64,000 nucleotides of DNA from Piezodorus guildinii. Taxonomy: Eukaryota; Arthropoda; Insecta; Hemiptera; Pentatomidae. The stretch covers positions 151,775,474-151,839,473 of the forward strand of contig CM041293.1 in the NCBI GenBank assembly GCA_023052935.1, in the 5' to 3' direction. Under the pieces are notes generated by a model, which worked only from the letters and a program-made list of their open reading frames with translations, was not told the DNA's origin and did not search any database. Both the position numbers and the translations under genes were made by a program. This document shows, piece by piece, positions 1-11,024 of the stretch (position 1 is the first letter of the stretch; each line of letters starts with the position of its first letter).

Positions 1-232
1 TGAATCTACAACATTAAAGGAATTTTAGAGAAAGAAAAATTTAAATACTGACATTTAAGCCCTGTTATATTATTTCGATCAGAATGAAATATATATGATA
101 TTAAAGCTTATTAAATTTGAGATCGACATAGCGAGTTTATTCAAGATCGTTAGAGTCGTTATTGAAAAAAAAAATTGTGCATGTGCTGAATAAAGTGGCT
201 CTTTTTATTAGCTAAGTTAGTTTTAACAACTC
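1..232 (+). repeat. DR1 copy, partial (cut by window start)
   Basis: Matches the central to right part of DR1 (TTTAAGCCCTGT..., GATATTAAAG..., AAGTGGCTCT) and ends abruptly before the right terminus. Diverged. Confidence 0.7.
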
Positions 233-450
233 GGGCTTGTTTAATTTTTTTAATAATAAAAAAAAACTATATTCTGAGTCTATGTCCTTAAGAATAACGA
301 AAGTTCACAGTACATATAAATATTTATGCCTGGCCAAAATAACAATAAAATTAATTTTTATTTAATTTGAAAAAAAATAAATAAACACAAATAAGACCTA
401 TAAACAGTTATGTAAAAAAAAAAAAAAAAATATATGGATAATAAACACAT

Positions 451-757
451 CCTGTAACTGTACAACCCATGAAGGGTCTTGGGCTCAGTACATATAGAGA
501 TTCGTAGTGTTTCTAGGCCAACGGCCGTGCAATGAGGTGATTCGGCCGAGATCACACTCAGCCGTCAGGTTTTCCCCCATTTTTTGGGTACCCAATTTAT
601 AGAGGCTGGTCTCCATACTCCAGGATCGCCCTCCCCCCCTCTCCCCTCCTCCGGATGAAATAACAGAATAAATAATAATCTGTGATAACCAGGATTCGAA
701 CCCAGGACTCGGAGCACAGTAGACTAGCGCTCTATCCACTAGACCACGCCGCTCCCC
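451..757 (-). mobile_element. tRNA-derived SINE, family A, with target-site duplication
   Basis: The minus strand starts with a tRNA-like head at 757-683. Its A box is GTGGTCTAGTGG and its B box is GGTTCGAATCC, so it would carry an internal RNA polymerase III promoter. A non-tRNA body follows (GCCTCTATAAATTGGGTACC and GCACGGCCGT). Near-identical 15-base direct repeats, GGATAATAAACACAT at 436-450 and GGATCATAAACACAT at 758-772, flank it. The head is not a working tRNA because it runs directly into the body without an acceptor stem partner. Confidence 0.85.
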
Positions 758-967
758 GGATCATAAACACATACACAGAAAAAAAGGAAATAAATAAAAT
801 TAACATCTTAAAGGTAACTATGGTTGAGGAAACTATAAAAAAGTAAAAGAAAAATTAATTATTCCACAGCGTTGGGTAAAATAGGTAATTATATGTTGGA
901 TTGAAATTAAGATAAGTTAGTTGCAAATTCACATTTGTTATGCATCTATTTGGGATTTGAATGAGAG

Positions 968-1250
968 AAAGGAAAAAACATGGCGAATATGAGTAGATAG
1001 GGGATTCCAAAGGGCTGCAGAGCGGATATAAAAGGAGTGATCAAAAGATAGATTTAGTCAAAGGTCGGAATGGCGGGATCTTGTTTCAAGAGAGTAAACT
1101 GAGGATTTAAATTGAAGGATAGTTTAAATGTATGGAGGGTGTGGGGAGTTGATGATTTGGAAAGGTATGATCTGAGAAAATATTTCCTCCGTATAGAAGG
1201 TAGGAGCCACTTCAACTCGCTGTATAACTGGGTCACGCAGGGACCTCTTG
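968..1250 (-). pseudogene. Non-LTR retrotransposon, reverse transcriptase C-terminal tail (family also at 50690-51030)
   Basis: The minus strand has a 60-residue open segment followed by broken frames. It contains CTTTTATATCCGCTCTGC and CTCATATTCGCCAT, words shared with the plus-strand fragment at 50690-51030. The protein fragment resembles the hydrophobic C-terminal region downstream of RT domains in CR1/Jockey-like elements. There is no catalytic motif, and it is 5' truncated. Confidence 0.5.
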
Positions 1251-1333
1251 AGGAACCGAAGATAAATTTTATGAACTTGATAGTTGTATTGAATATGAAA
1301 TTTCTTCTCGAAATTGTAATCGTTAATTTAGCT

Positions 1334-1514
1334 TGATGAAAAGCCGATAAAACTAACTGATTTTTCTATGTTATAATATTATAATATTATAGATTATTTA
1401 TTAAAACTCATTGTGATTAATTAAATATTTTTGTTTTATCTCTTACTGTATTTGAAAATTCTTAAATTGATCTTAACAACAGGGGCAGGTGAATGTTGTG
1501 TGTTCCGCGCAACA
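1334..1514 (-). repeat. DR1 copy, left-end fragment
   Basis: On the plus strand it reads GATGAAAAGCCGATAAAACT and ends in the degenerate terminus GTGAATGTTGTGTGTTCCGC, the reverse of the DR1 TCTGGTG end. Confidence 0.7.
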
Positions 1515-1525
1515 TGTTTTATATT

Positions 1526-2236
1526 TTAAATTATGTGTTCTAAATGTAATTTAGAAAAGTGATGAGGAAAAACATTGAAATTTATATTATTGTTATCGTT
1601 GTTGATAAATGAAGATATCATAAATTTCACCATTTCCATCGCGTTAGGCGTTGATTATTAATTAATAATTATTATCCCTCTATCAGGAACCAAACTACAA
1701 CCCTGACCAATAATGATTAAAATGAAGAGAAAATAAATACCATTAGGGATGGATAAGTTGCTGAATGGACGGACCAATAGGAAAAGTTACTTAGTTCTCA
1801 GGAAAAAATAAGACGAAGGAGGAAAAAGTTATCTCATCTAAGTTGATGTTAGGAAAAGGCGGTCCGAAGGTTTTGACGTTCCCAATGGGCGGGCAACGTA
1901 TGTCAAACGTCAGGGCATCTTGGGGAATGCCATTCTATCTCTAAGCACAACTTTTTTTTTTCCAATCTTCCGTAAAAAAGGCCATTGTACATCCATTTTT
2001 CCAAAACTCCTCTGTCAAATGGTTCCCCATAAAATTTCGAGGGACATTTAAACTTTTCCGAATTGTTTACAAATCACAGATATGTAAATATTCATACCGT
2101 GCTTGTATGTGTCAAGTATTGCGATCAACAAAAAAAAAAAAAAGAAAAAAAAAGTGAAAGCGTCACACCTTTTTCACTTCACTCTTTAAAATAATAAAAA
2201 TAAAATTTATCACGTTTCAATGGAATATTCTCCTTT
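1526..2236. other. AT-rich unique intronic sequence
   Basis: No coding sequence or recognised repeat. There is a slightly GC-richer patch at about 1850-1960 and an A-rich tract at 2130-2152. I see nothing else. Confidence 0.4.
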
Positions 2237-2241
2237 TTTAA

Positions 2242-2276
2242 AAATCGGGTGTGCTCAACACAAGACTTTCACTTTG
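2242..2276 (+). repeat. DR1 left-terminus fragment
   Basis: About 35 bases matching the DR1 start (TCGGGTGTGCTCAACACAAG then ACTTTCACTT), lying 75 bases before a complete copy in the same orientation. This suggests an earlier head-to-tail neighbour. Confidence 0.55.
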
Positions 2277-2349
2277 GATTCTTAAACAAAATTTATGAAC
2301 TATTAAATAAACCTTAAGTTGAAAACAAGTTTAAAGTTAATTTAAAAAA

Positions 2350-3190
2350 TCTGGTGTGGGCAACACACAACTTTCACTTAACTCCATTTTTAAAATCAAT
2401 GAAAGAATTTTCCAAAACAGTTCGAGATAAAAATATGTGAAACTATTAAGGAATTAATTAAATTGAATTTACATAGAAACCTGTGTTTTATTAAAAAATC
2501 TATTATATTATTATCTAAAATAATCAGTTAGTTTTATCGGATTTTCATCACTCTCTATTAACTTTTAAAAGCTTGTGTATGAAGTAATATTTAGCTTTCC
2601 AACGGTATATCATACATGTATATTACTGCTCTCATGTTCAAAAACAAAAAATTGCATTAAAAAAATATTTTTTCTGTTTTCTCCTTTAGTTGGGTATCGA
2701 ATTTATTCAATTTATATATTTACCTGTTTTTCATCAGCGTTAACAAGATAATATAGTTATTTTTATTGATTCTACAAAATCAAATTTACTTTAGGAGAAG
2801 AAAATTTAAAATATCGTAATAAAACCTACATGATATTAAAGCCCATTAAATTTTACAACGATATAGCGAGTTTAATCAAAATCGTAGAAATAGTTTTCGA
2901 GAAAATCGAAAAAAGGTGCAAAATGCATAGTTATAAAGTGCCTCTTCTGGTAAGCTCATTTTGATGAAAAAAGGTTTTGTAACGTCTCGCGCGTATATTT
3001 GTCTTAAATATGAAATTTCAGTTTCACAGGACTTACCGTTTCCGCCCGGGAGTTACCACACAGACCTTTTTGCGGGACTTGGTTATATCGACTCAGGGGA
3101 CCCTAAAACGTGTATTTCCGTTGAAAACTGGAATTCGAAAATTTTCACGATCGCAATACTTCCCCTTACTATATATCGTAAGTGAAAGTA
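2350..3190 (+). repeat. DR1, full-length copy (reference for + orientation)
   Basis: Starts AAAAAA|TCTGGTGTGGGCAACACA and ends CTTACTATATATCGTAAGTG then AAAGTA|AAAA, about 841 bp. The left word ACTTTCACTTAA and the right word GTAAGTGAAAGT are inverted relative to each other. The last 30 bases fold as a hairpin (CTTACTATATA / GTAAG). Short open frames inside it recur in other copies only because the sequence is repeated; they are broken by indels in a small (CA)n tract. Confidence 0.85.
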
Positions 3191-3289
3191 AAAATAATTT
3201 ATTTAGTTCCGTTGGAAACATATGATTTAGATAAAATAATGTAAAAATATAAAATTTTTATGTCTAATATAAGTTTAGGTCCTTTTCCT

Positions 3290-3535
3290 CACAATATATT
3301 AAGTCAAACAAGTTGATTTATAAATAATATTTTTTTTTTTCAAACCTTTAGATTTCCAACGATATATTATAAATCTATATTACTCTTCTTATGCCAAAAA
3401 AAAAAAAAAAACTAACATAATTTTTTATGTTTAAAAAAAGTTTCCTCTTTATTTATTTGGTTTTCAAAAACTTTTACATTTAGCTGCTTCTCATGAATGC
3501 TATCGTTATTTTTTATGAATCTATAAAATAAGAAT
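3290..3535 (+). repeat. DR1 copy, central fragment
   Basis: Diverged central DR1 sequence (TTCCAACGATATATTAT, TATTACTCTTCTTATG) immediately after the full copy at 2350-3190, so again in head-to-tail arrangement. Confidence 0.55.
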
Positions 3536-3544
3536 GATGGAGTT

Positions 3545-3620
3545 TAGTTGACCGTTGAGGATGTTAGATGAGGAAGATGGTGGGGACTCGAAACGTCGCC
3601 ACACTATGAATGATTCTGAA
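3545..3620 (+). repeat. GAAACGTCG-bearing repeat tail (hammerhead-like remnant)
   Basis: Contains TTGACCGTTGAGGATGTTAG, ATGAGGAAGATGGTGGGG and CTCGAAACGTCGCC. A related start (TTAGTTGACCGTTGAGAATA) occurs at 44291, next to another GAAACG motif. The GATGAG...GAAACG order is that of hammerhead ribozyme cores seen in Penelope-like elements, but here the core is degenerate. Confidence 0.4.
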
Positions 3621-3840
3621 ACTGAAATGATTCAGAAACTATAAAGAATGAATTGAACTTAAGCCTATCCAACTACATACAGATTTTTCTCCAATTCATT
3701 ATAGCTGTTTCTGAGTAAATGTGTAAAATATGTATACAAGGTGACTTTTCTAATTGAACAAATTTTGGTTTAAAAGTTGTCCTAAGTTAAAAAAAAAAGC
3801 AATAACAGAGTACAATGAATATAATTGTGATTTTTTTTTA

Positions 3841-4025
3841 GGATAGGATGGCATAAGTGGATAGAGCACCAGTCAACTGTTTCGGCGGAATACCAGGGGC
3901 ACACCCAGCCTCTATAAAGTGGGTACCTATAAATTGGGGAAAAACCTTGCGAAAGAGCCTAGTCTAGGCCTAATCACTTCTTTGCACGGCTGCTGACCGA
4001 GGAACAGTACGAATCTCTTTATTTT
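3841..4025 (+). mobile_element. tRNA-derived SINE, family A
   Basis: The head has an A-box-like GCATAAGTGGATAGAGCACC with a decayed B box. Its body (CCTCTATAAAGTGGGTACCT, TTGCACGGCTGCTGACCGAG) matches the copy at 451-757. Confidence 0.75.
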
Positions 4026-4334
4026 CTTTAAGTAACCAGACCAAAAGGATTTCTTTTTGTCCATTGTTCATCATTTTAAGGGGAATTGATCCCCTAATCA
4101 ATTATTTTTTCATTTTCAATTCATTTCAATTTTTTTAAGTCCCTTCATAGATTGTAAAGGTACAGGTCTCTTTTATTTCTATTTTCAGAACAATGCCTAA
4201 TATATGCAGTAATTATGCTTAATATTTAAATGATGGTGTAATAAATATTTAAAATAATATTAAAAATTAATAAATATTTAATACATTTAATAAATATTAG
4301 TGTGTGTATAAAATCATTGTCCTTATAACCTATG

Positions 4335-4480
4335 AAGTGTAAATAGGAATTCGTAATTTTTCTAGATTAGGAGGTAACCAGATGGTGATTTATGATAGTC
4401 ATTTTCAGCCATATTTTCCTTTAAATTTTCGGATGCTATATTATTGGGACATTATGTTACATAGGTCCTCCCTTGTTTCA
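4335..4480 (-). mobile_element. Possible degenerate SINE family A body
   Basis: GGAATTCGTAATTTTTCTAG and TCATTTTCAGCCATATTTTC align loosely, on the minus strand, with the SINE-A body. The tRNA head is gone. Confidence 0.3.
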
Positions 4481-5430
4481 TGTATACCTGAGTAGGGATT
4501 AATGACCTTACTTTGTTTTACTTAGTAATGCATTATTGAACGTTTGTAGTGTTTTTTATATGCGCTTTGGCAAAGAGTAAAATCATCACAATAAAGAAAA
4601 CAGATACTAGGGATTTACTCTTTCTAAGGAATCAAATTCCCAAGGACAGTGGCAATGGAGAAAAGATTATTTGTGAGGGACAACATGAAAGTCAAGATAG
4701 ACTCAGAGCCTGTGAGTTGGAAAGGAAGGCCCACAAAGAATTGGCAACTCCTCCAGTCAAACACGCCATCTCTCAAATCTGTTTTATCTATCAATTTTCT
4801 TTTTTCTTGAGATATATTTACATATCACATGAACAACTCGAGGAATAGGTTTCTAGTCCTCTTCTAGGAACAATAATGAAATGATAGTACAAGCCAATAA
4901 TTATGATTCAAGAAAGATTTCTTTTGATTACATTTATCATTATAGTTTTTTTAGTGGAATTACGATCCAATTCTATTAACGGCACATATAAGTTGAAATG
5001 CAAGTTGCCAGAAAGTGAGCTGGCACAGATGTATACAGGCCGGATCTTACACAAGAGTTTACTTATTTAATTAGTTTCTTTATTGTTTTTTGTTGTTCAA
5101 AACCCATAGTTCATCAACGCCTATAAACTCACGTTGATCGTGAAATTTAATTATGGTCTTCATCTATTATTAAAATTTGTTTTATTAAAAATATTGTAAG
5201 GACAACTTAGTATTTTGTTGAATGAATAGTTGCACAGCAACGCTTGTTCAATAAAGTGTATATATCTTTCTATAAAAAACTGGGAGAGATTTAGTTTGAA
5301 AAAAAATAAACAAAAAGAGTTAAGTAAATTTACGTAAAAATAAATCAACAGGATGCAGAAATAAAAATAAAAAACTGTAACAAGATAAAGTAAATCCAAT
5401 GAATCGTTTACCGGGGTCATGGCAACTTGT
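4481..5430. other. Unassigned intronic sequence
   Basis: Contains a 99-codon plus-strand open frame at 4549-4848 and an AT-rich minus-strand frame at 5160-5420. Neither has a recognisable domain, splice context or repeat copy, so neither is called. Confidence 0.35.
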
Positions 5431-6428
5431 TTAGAAAGATTGATGAAGATTCGGTGCTATCCATGCATTCCGATCTTCAAGTAAAGAAATACACAACACA
5501 CTTTACTGTGTAGGAATTAACAGGACTGGCTCGCACAAACCGTGCAATGGAGTCAACTGTTATACTGATGGATCCCTGACAGGTTAGGCTCAGGTGATGG
5601 AATTGGAGAATGGATAAACCAAAGGAAGGGATGTCCATTTCTTTGGTAAACATACCTCAGTCTTTCAGGCTGAAGTAAGGGACAATAAATATCTGTGCTC
5701 AAACCCTAATTTCAGAAGGGATGAGAGACAGACAGATAACTATCCATACCGATAGTCAAGCTGCTATCGGAGCTCTGGGTAGTTACAGACACGGTCCAAA
5801 TTAGTAGAGAATCAAAAATAATCTTAATATGTTTCCTGCTGAATAAAGTCCTGGTACACTGGGTGCCTGGTCATCAGGCATCTAGGAAATGAGAAGCGAT
5901 AGCCTCGCAAGGAGGGTTCTGCTCAGCTACTCTCCGTACACCCCCTGAACCTGTCGTGTGGAATTAGCCTCAGCAATGCCAAAGGTCTGATTAAGGCGGC
6001 TGCTGACAATAGATCCAGGCAAGTACTGAGGGATACTGATAAGTAGCATCAGTCTTAGATGTTCTGGATGGATCCTGCAAAGAGAGAAGTTATACTCTAC
6101 TCTTAATGGACAGGACAACTCTAAGGAGGGTAATAGGACTGTACACAGGACACTGTCAACATAATAAGCATCTCCATAATATGGGTTTGGTGGCCTCACC
6201 GACTTGCAGATTCAGCAAGAAGGATGATGAAACTGCATTTCATGTGATATGCAGCTGTGATTGCTAGGATACGGTTTTACCACTTTGGTGTCGACCGTAT
6301 CGCTGATACCAAGGCAGTAGCCCTGTATCAACAGTAGGTTGGACGGCGAACAATAAGTCTAATAAGGCTGCAGTGCATCAGATTAGCCGAAAAAAAAAAA
6401 ACAAAAAAAAAATCACAATGAAAAAATA
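5430..6428 (+). pseudogene. Decayed non-LTR retrotransposon 3' part: RNase H domain and Cys-His tail, poly(A)
   Basis: Plus-strand translation, with many stops and frame changes, shows the RNase H landmarks CYTDGS (near 5560), FQAEV (near 5665) and a degenerate YR-x-SSCYR in place of TDSQAA. Later comes a tail with a DDETAFH-like segment before C-x-C residues (near 6215), as in LOA/I-type elements whose ORF2 carries RNase H after the RT. It ends in an A-rich tail at 6389-6428. The RT core is missing, so it is 5' truncated. The family differs from the longer element at 25651-29895. Confidence 0.65.
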
Positions 6429-6674
6429 ACCTAAATTATTGATAGATATATATGATAGAGAAAATTATGAAAGTTAGATTTATTATTACGGAAATGGATG
6501 CTAAGATCTGGATATGAGGCGATTTACTTCCAAAACCAGAAATACTAATCCAATTGATGCTCCATTGTTGAGAAGTGTGCTGGTTAAATTTGGTGTTAAT
6601 CCAATGATAATTCGTTCATTACTCAATTTAATTAGTTGTTTAATTATTTTAAAATAATATATAAATATAATTAC

Positions 6675-6772
6675 ATTAGGTGCAGGTTCTCCGTGGACAA
6701 TGCAGACCAACTGAGCTTCGTATCCTTCTCCGGAGTGAACCCAACTCCTTTCCACTTCGATTTCTGGAGGAT
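6675..6772 (-). CDS. Internal exon of the same Ig-superfamily gene, start of the next Ig domain
   Basis: On the minus strand a TTTCAG acceptor precedes a 98-base open stretch that ends at a GTAATT donor. Joined to the exon at 24439-24589, the frame runs PPEIEVERSWVHSGEGYE, then AQLVCIVHGEPAPN, 32 codons exactly, leaving phase 0. LVCIVHGEPAP is the B-strand cysteine and C-strand entry of an I-set Ig domain; the expected next residues (V-x-W-Y) must lie in an exon beyond the window start. Conservation of frame and splice sites inside otherwise decayed repeat DNA shows this is a functional host exon. The exon is small, and no partner exon was found between 1 and 6674. Confidence 0.88.
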
Positions 6773-7700
6773 CTGAAATTTATAGTAATTTATATTAATT
6801 ACCAATGCAATAAAATATATACAACATACATACGTGATACGCATATAACTTTAAATAATAATTGATTTTTAATGAAACTTAATGATGTGTAATTTGTTTA
6901 AAAAATAAATTCGAGGAGCATACCGCTTCTACTAATGACCAATTCATTCAACGTCCTCAATACTTACTTTTTTTATTTATTTTCATTAAACTCAATTAAT
7001 TTAAAAGTGAAGCTTAAGGCTTAAAACCAAAAGGGCATGCTGTGTGACCTTATAATGCCTTCAGGCAAGAAAAGGTATGTTTGTTTCGACCGTAGTATCT
7101 GTTTTTTATACTTAATTTTTTTGTTTTATTCAAAGGAGGAAATAAATAAAAAAAAAATAAATCAGACGGTTTTTCGAGCATGGTACGCCCTGTACCTTCA
7201 GAAGAAAAGTCACAGAGTAAAACTTTAACGTACAGGTAAGATACGGAAACAGTTATTTTGACCTGTGATTCTTAAGTCAATATGAAAAAATAATTAATAA
7301 ATTGAATTTATTAGTTTACATGAAGGTTGAAATATTATATACAACATTTTATTATACAAATAGATGGACATAAATTTATTTAGAATTATTTCAAGTATTC
7401 ATTTACTTGTACTTTTTAAATTTATACAAGTTAAAAGCTTATGATATTTATCTAACGTACTGACAAGACATAATTATCAGGTGACTTCTGTTTCAAATTT
7501 TGAATAAAAAAAAAAAATTAAAATGTAAAAATTTAATGATGAATATTCCCATGTGACACCGAAAGCTTTGAAAATAAATTACAATAAACGGACGATTCAG
7601 TGTATTTAGCCTTACTTAAATTATTAGGATTATATAAATATGAAAATAAGGTTTTATGCCAATTTAACTGGTTATTCTGCATATTATACAATATTCCATT
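6773..7700. other. AT-rich intron sequence, nothing recognised
   Basis: Short open frames only (for example 7037-7228). No domain, repeat copy or RNA structure stands out. Confidence 0.4.
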
Positions 7701-7713
7701 ATTACAAGTGGAT

Positions 7714-8281
7714 GTAATAAACGAGTAAGATTTATTAACAATTACGAGCTACATTAGAAAATAACCAACTATTTATAAAATTTATAATACTGTACCTAGT
7801 CAATGTTTTATAATAATGCTTTTATAATAGATAATGCTAGTACTATTGCAATGAACTACTTTAATCCATAATCTGGTTTCAAACAACTCTTTTAACTATT
7901 TTATATGTCAATACTCATTTAAAATCTAAATATTTAATATTCATTCACTCCGATGTTAATTTAAAATGTACTTTTATATATCTATTAATATAATTATATA
8001 TTTAAAACTTTATATTTCAAAGAATATTTAAAATCTAAAATACTTTAATACTTCTATATAACATAAAAAAAATTTGTATAAATCTGTATAAAAATAATTT
8101 GTTACTTTATGTTTATTTTTCTGTGCTGTTTAATACTTATCTATTATCCTATTGTAATTTGTTCCGTTTCATGTTTATTATTTATAATTGTTATTAATTG
8201 TTGTTTATAATGTATAGCCTGACCAGGCTTTATTTGTATGAGGAACCCCCAAAGACAAATAAACTCATTCTATTCTATTCT
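7714..8281 (+). mobile_element. Non-LTR 3'-end (or SINE-like) insertion with (TTCTA)n tail and 13-bp target duplication
   Basis: Flanked by perfect 13-base direct repeats, ATTACAAGTGGAT at 7701-7713 and 8282-8294. The 3' end reads AATAAACTCATTCTATTCTA, a pentanucleotide tail typical of CR1/Daphne-like non-LTR 3' ends. The 568-bp body has no coding region, consistent with a severely 5'-truncated copy. Confidence 0.7.
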
Positions 8282-8294
8282 ATTACAAGTGGAT

Positions 8295-8940
8295 TTCAAA
8301 CCCCCTCATAAACAAAAATCGAAGACAAAGAATAACAAAAAAAAAAAAAAAAAAAAAGGCATAATTGTTTTGAGTTGGCGTTATTATTATAATAAGTCAT
8401 TATTAATAGTTTCCTGTTTATTAAAATTATTAGTTGCTAGTTATACTGCATTGATTAAATATTAAAAAGATATTTTATACTTAGCATTTGCTATTGCAAT
8501 GAAAACAAAATTTAAATCCAATTAGGTTTAAATAGAAACAACATTTATCGTTATATATAATATACCCTGTTTACTCAGTTTTCTCCGTTTATGCTTTTCT
8601 AGTTTTGAGTTGAACTGTTGGCAATTTTCCGTGACAGCGAGCTTGAGTTGAGGTCAGACCTTTGATCTTTAATTGTGAGCTTTAGTTACTAAACCACTGG
8701 CCTACTAACTATACGAATGATTACCTGCGGTTAGAATAAGTTTAAATTATTTCCAATGGGTGAACAAATAAGGCTTTATTTCATTAAAAATTAATTTATT
8801 TTTCTCACCATGTTTTTTCCCATTATAACATGGAATTTAACAAAATAAGCCGTACTAAGGAAAAATGATTACAAAGGCAATGAGTAACGAATCATTGAAT
8901 ATATACAGAATAAATAGGATTAGAAAAAAAAAAAATAATT
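8295..8940. other. AT-rich intron sequence
   Basis: Contains an A18 tract at 8339-8357. Otherwise I see nothing. Confidence 0.35.
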
Positions 8941-9375
8941 GTTTTTTTTTTAAACATATTTATTGATATTTACAACTGTATAATTTTATACAAACAAGTA
9001 AATGTGATGGATACAGTAATCTGACATGAAATACATGAGAGATGCCACCCATCGGCAGCACTCTAAAAAAATTTTAAACTAGAAGGTCTCGGGCCATCTT
9101 CTTTTCAGACACCTCGGAGGATTATCAGGAATCGAAGAGGATGATAGGATAGAAACTAGTGGATTAGACTGGAAATGGAGTTTTTCATGGAATAGGTTGA
9201 TATCTGGTTGGGCTAATTCAGTAACATATGGGATATTAAGGTCTTTATGGATGAGCTTATTCGTGACAAAGTAAGGAGCGTTAAGGATTTTCGAAGGATT
9301 TGATTGTAAGGATTGGATACGAAAAGAATTGATGGTTTGGTAGAGCCCCATAGCTCTACACCGTTAACATAAATT
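8941..9375 (-). pseudogene. Jockey-type element, RT C-terminus plus 3' UTR, 5' truncated
   Basis: The minus-strand open frame 9079-9351 carries IQSLQSNPSKILNAPYFV, then KLIHKDLNIPYV and PPRCLKRRWPE. It matches the C-terminus of the full-length element at 52891-57678 (NAPYYV, LHHDLNVPF, PPRRLKRQWP). The 3' UTR ends in a poly(A) tract (T run at 8941-8952 on the plus strand). Truncated at ELWG, about 120 residues before the end. Confidence 0.8.
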
Positions 9376-9700
9376 AAGAATCAAATGTGGAATTTCATTC
9401 TTCATTTTTTTTTCTCTTTTGTGAATGTTACCGATTAATTTTTAATTTTCTCTCCCATTGATACATACGGTTTTCCAAAATTCACAATTTACGATCATGA
9501 AGAGATAAAATTATGTGGTACAGAAACGCATCACACAGCGTTTTCATTATTTATTAAGTGTGGAAAATTCTACCTATATTTTATTTTTAATTAACAGTCG
9601 TAGAACTTTGGTTGGAAAGCCGGGACCTTCCAATAACTGCTAAATAATTTTCAGAGAAGTATGAATGGAAAGAAATCAGTTGCGAAACATGGCGGAGACC
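9376..9700. other. Unassigned intron sequence
   Basis: AT-rich, no gene. The segment near 9600-9700 leads into the repeat shared with 33425. Confidence 0.3.
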
Positions 9701-9704
9701 AAAA

Positions 9705-9945
9705 TCCTGGATCACTGGGAATCCTACATCATCGCACACATTGTGGTTAGGCTGGATTTATAAATGCCATTGAGCAATTTCGAAACGAGTAATGTTTATC
9801 TATATCTATTTGGCAGTATCTCAGCTTTATTTTATTTTATTTTTTTTTTTATGGAATTGTCTTTAAGATTAATCTATTATGCTGTGTACTCATAAAAACT
9901 CAGCAAAGTCGAGCAGCAGATCCAAATGGTAATCCCCCCTTTGTT
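9705..9945 (+). repeat. Dispersed repeat RX, copy 1
   Basis: Shares GGAATCCTACATCATC, ATTTGGCAGTATCTC-like and AGTCGAGCAGCAGATCCAAA with 33425-33640 in the same orientation. Short and non-coding; class unknown. Confidence 0.55.
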
Positions 9946-10264
9946 AGATATGCTCTCCTAGTATTGTACTATGAATTTTGCACCTTTTTAACAGGTTTCT
10001 CATAAACTACTAGAACAATTTGATAAACCCGCTACATCCATAGTGAATGAATCACACATTACATAAACTAATTTTAACTTTATTGATTTAAATTAAAAAT
10101 AGAACATAACATTCTTACTAATATAATATACTATTACCTTATCACAATAACATCATGGAGCGGAGTTCTTTTGTTCTAGAATTCGGAGGTTATTTATAGT
10201 AGAAATAATTAAGAGGGCAACCAAGAACCATTTAATTTCGTATATTTAAATAAATACACCATAC

Positions 10265-10919
10265 CAAACTGTTAGCATTGGTATAAATAAAAACGGATAA
10301 ATATATAAGTAGGACGAATTTGATATTTCGACTATTTGAGAGAAAAAGAGCTAAAATGTTTGTAGTGTAAGTTTGTTTTGTTAGTAAAACATGATAAGTG
10401 TATAATATGCGTTGGAATGCTAAATGTTTTAAGGAAAAACGCTATCTTATACACAAAATTCTAAAATGCATTGGAGTTCGATGAAAAGTAGATAAAACTA
10501 ACTAATTGTTGTAGATATGAATTTTACATTTCTATATTTTTTAATTTAAAAAATATCTGTGGCGGTCGTGAATAAGTGGTTAAGTCAAAATCTCTCATTT
10601 TACAGGTGAGCGACTTAAACTTTACGTAATACCCAAATAGAGTTATAACACACAGCTTTATTTCTTTTGAAATTTTCCACCAAGAAATTTCTTTAACCAT
10701 TTAACACACCGTGGGAGACGGTCTGAGGGAGCGATAAGCGGAGTTAACTCATTTTTTATAACTCGAGTTATCCAATTGTTTCACGACGCCACAGATATCT
10801 CCTAACGAAACTAAATATTATTCCAAATATATTGTATGCATTTTTTAACTCTATCCATCAGTTCTTGAATTTATTTTAACAACCGAGAAAGTGAAAGTCA
10901 TGTGTTGCCCGTATCTGAT
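10265..10919 (-). repeat. DR1 copy, split by a SINE
   Basis: DR1 in minus orientation: the central part runs to GATGAAAAGTAGATAAAACT near 10500, then a SINE-B insertion, then the terminal GTGAAAGTCATGTGTTGCCC at 10890-10912. Confidence 0.6.
10545..10850 (+). mobile_element. tRNA-derived SINE, family B, degenerate
   Basis: CGTGAATAAGTGGTTAAGTC resembles a Ser/Leu-type A box. CTCTCATTTTACAGGTGAGC aligns with CTCTCATGCTACAGGTTGCG in the copy at 25347. It interrupts a DR1 copy. Boundaries are approximate. Confidence 0.45.
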
Positions 10920-11024
10920 GTTTACCAATTTAAAGTTCATTTTTATTACGATGAATGAGTGTTTTAAAAGCATTAAAAGATCAAACCACACTCAAATTGC
11001 ACCCTTCCGATAGTATTGGGTTCT

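Noticed and set aside
683..757. Possible tRNA gene
   Set aside because: A and B boxes are present but the acceptor stem does not close and a SINE body follows directly. Same reasoning for 25347 and 30334-30407.
3010..3225. Recurrent open frame beginning MKFQFHR in several places (3010, 41584, 45915, 46830, 38626)
   Set aside because: It is the same stretch of DR1 read in each copy. Length and frame change with the TG/CA tract and indels, so there is no sign of protein-level selection.
4549..4848. 99-codon plus-strand open frame
   Set aside because: No recognised domain, no splice or promoter context, composition ordinary for this region; likely chance.
5927..6199. 90-codon minus-strand open frame
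   Set aside because: Antisense shadow of the decayed RNase H-bearing retroelement on the plus strand.
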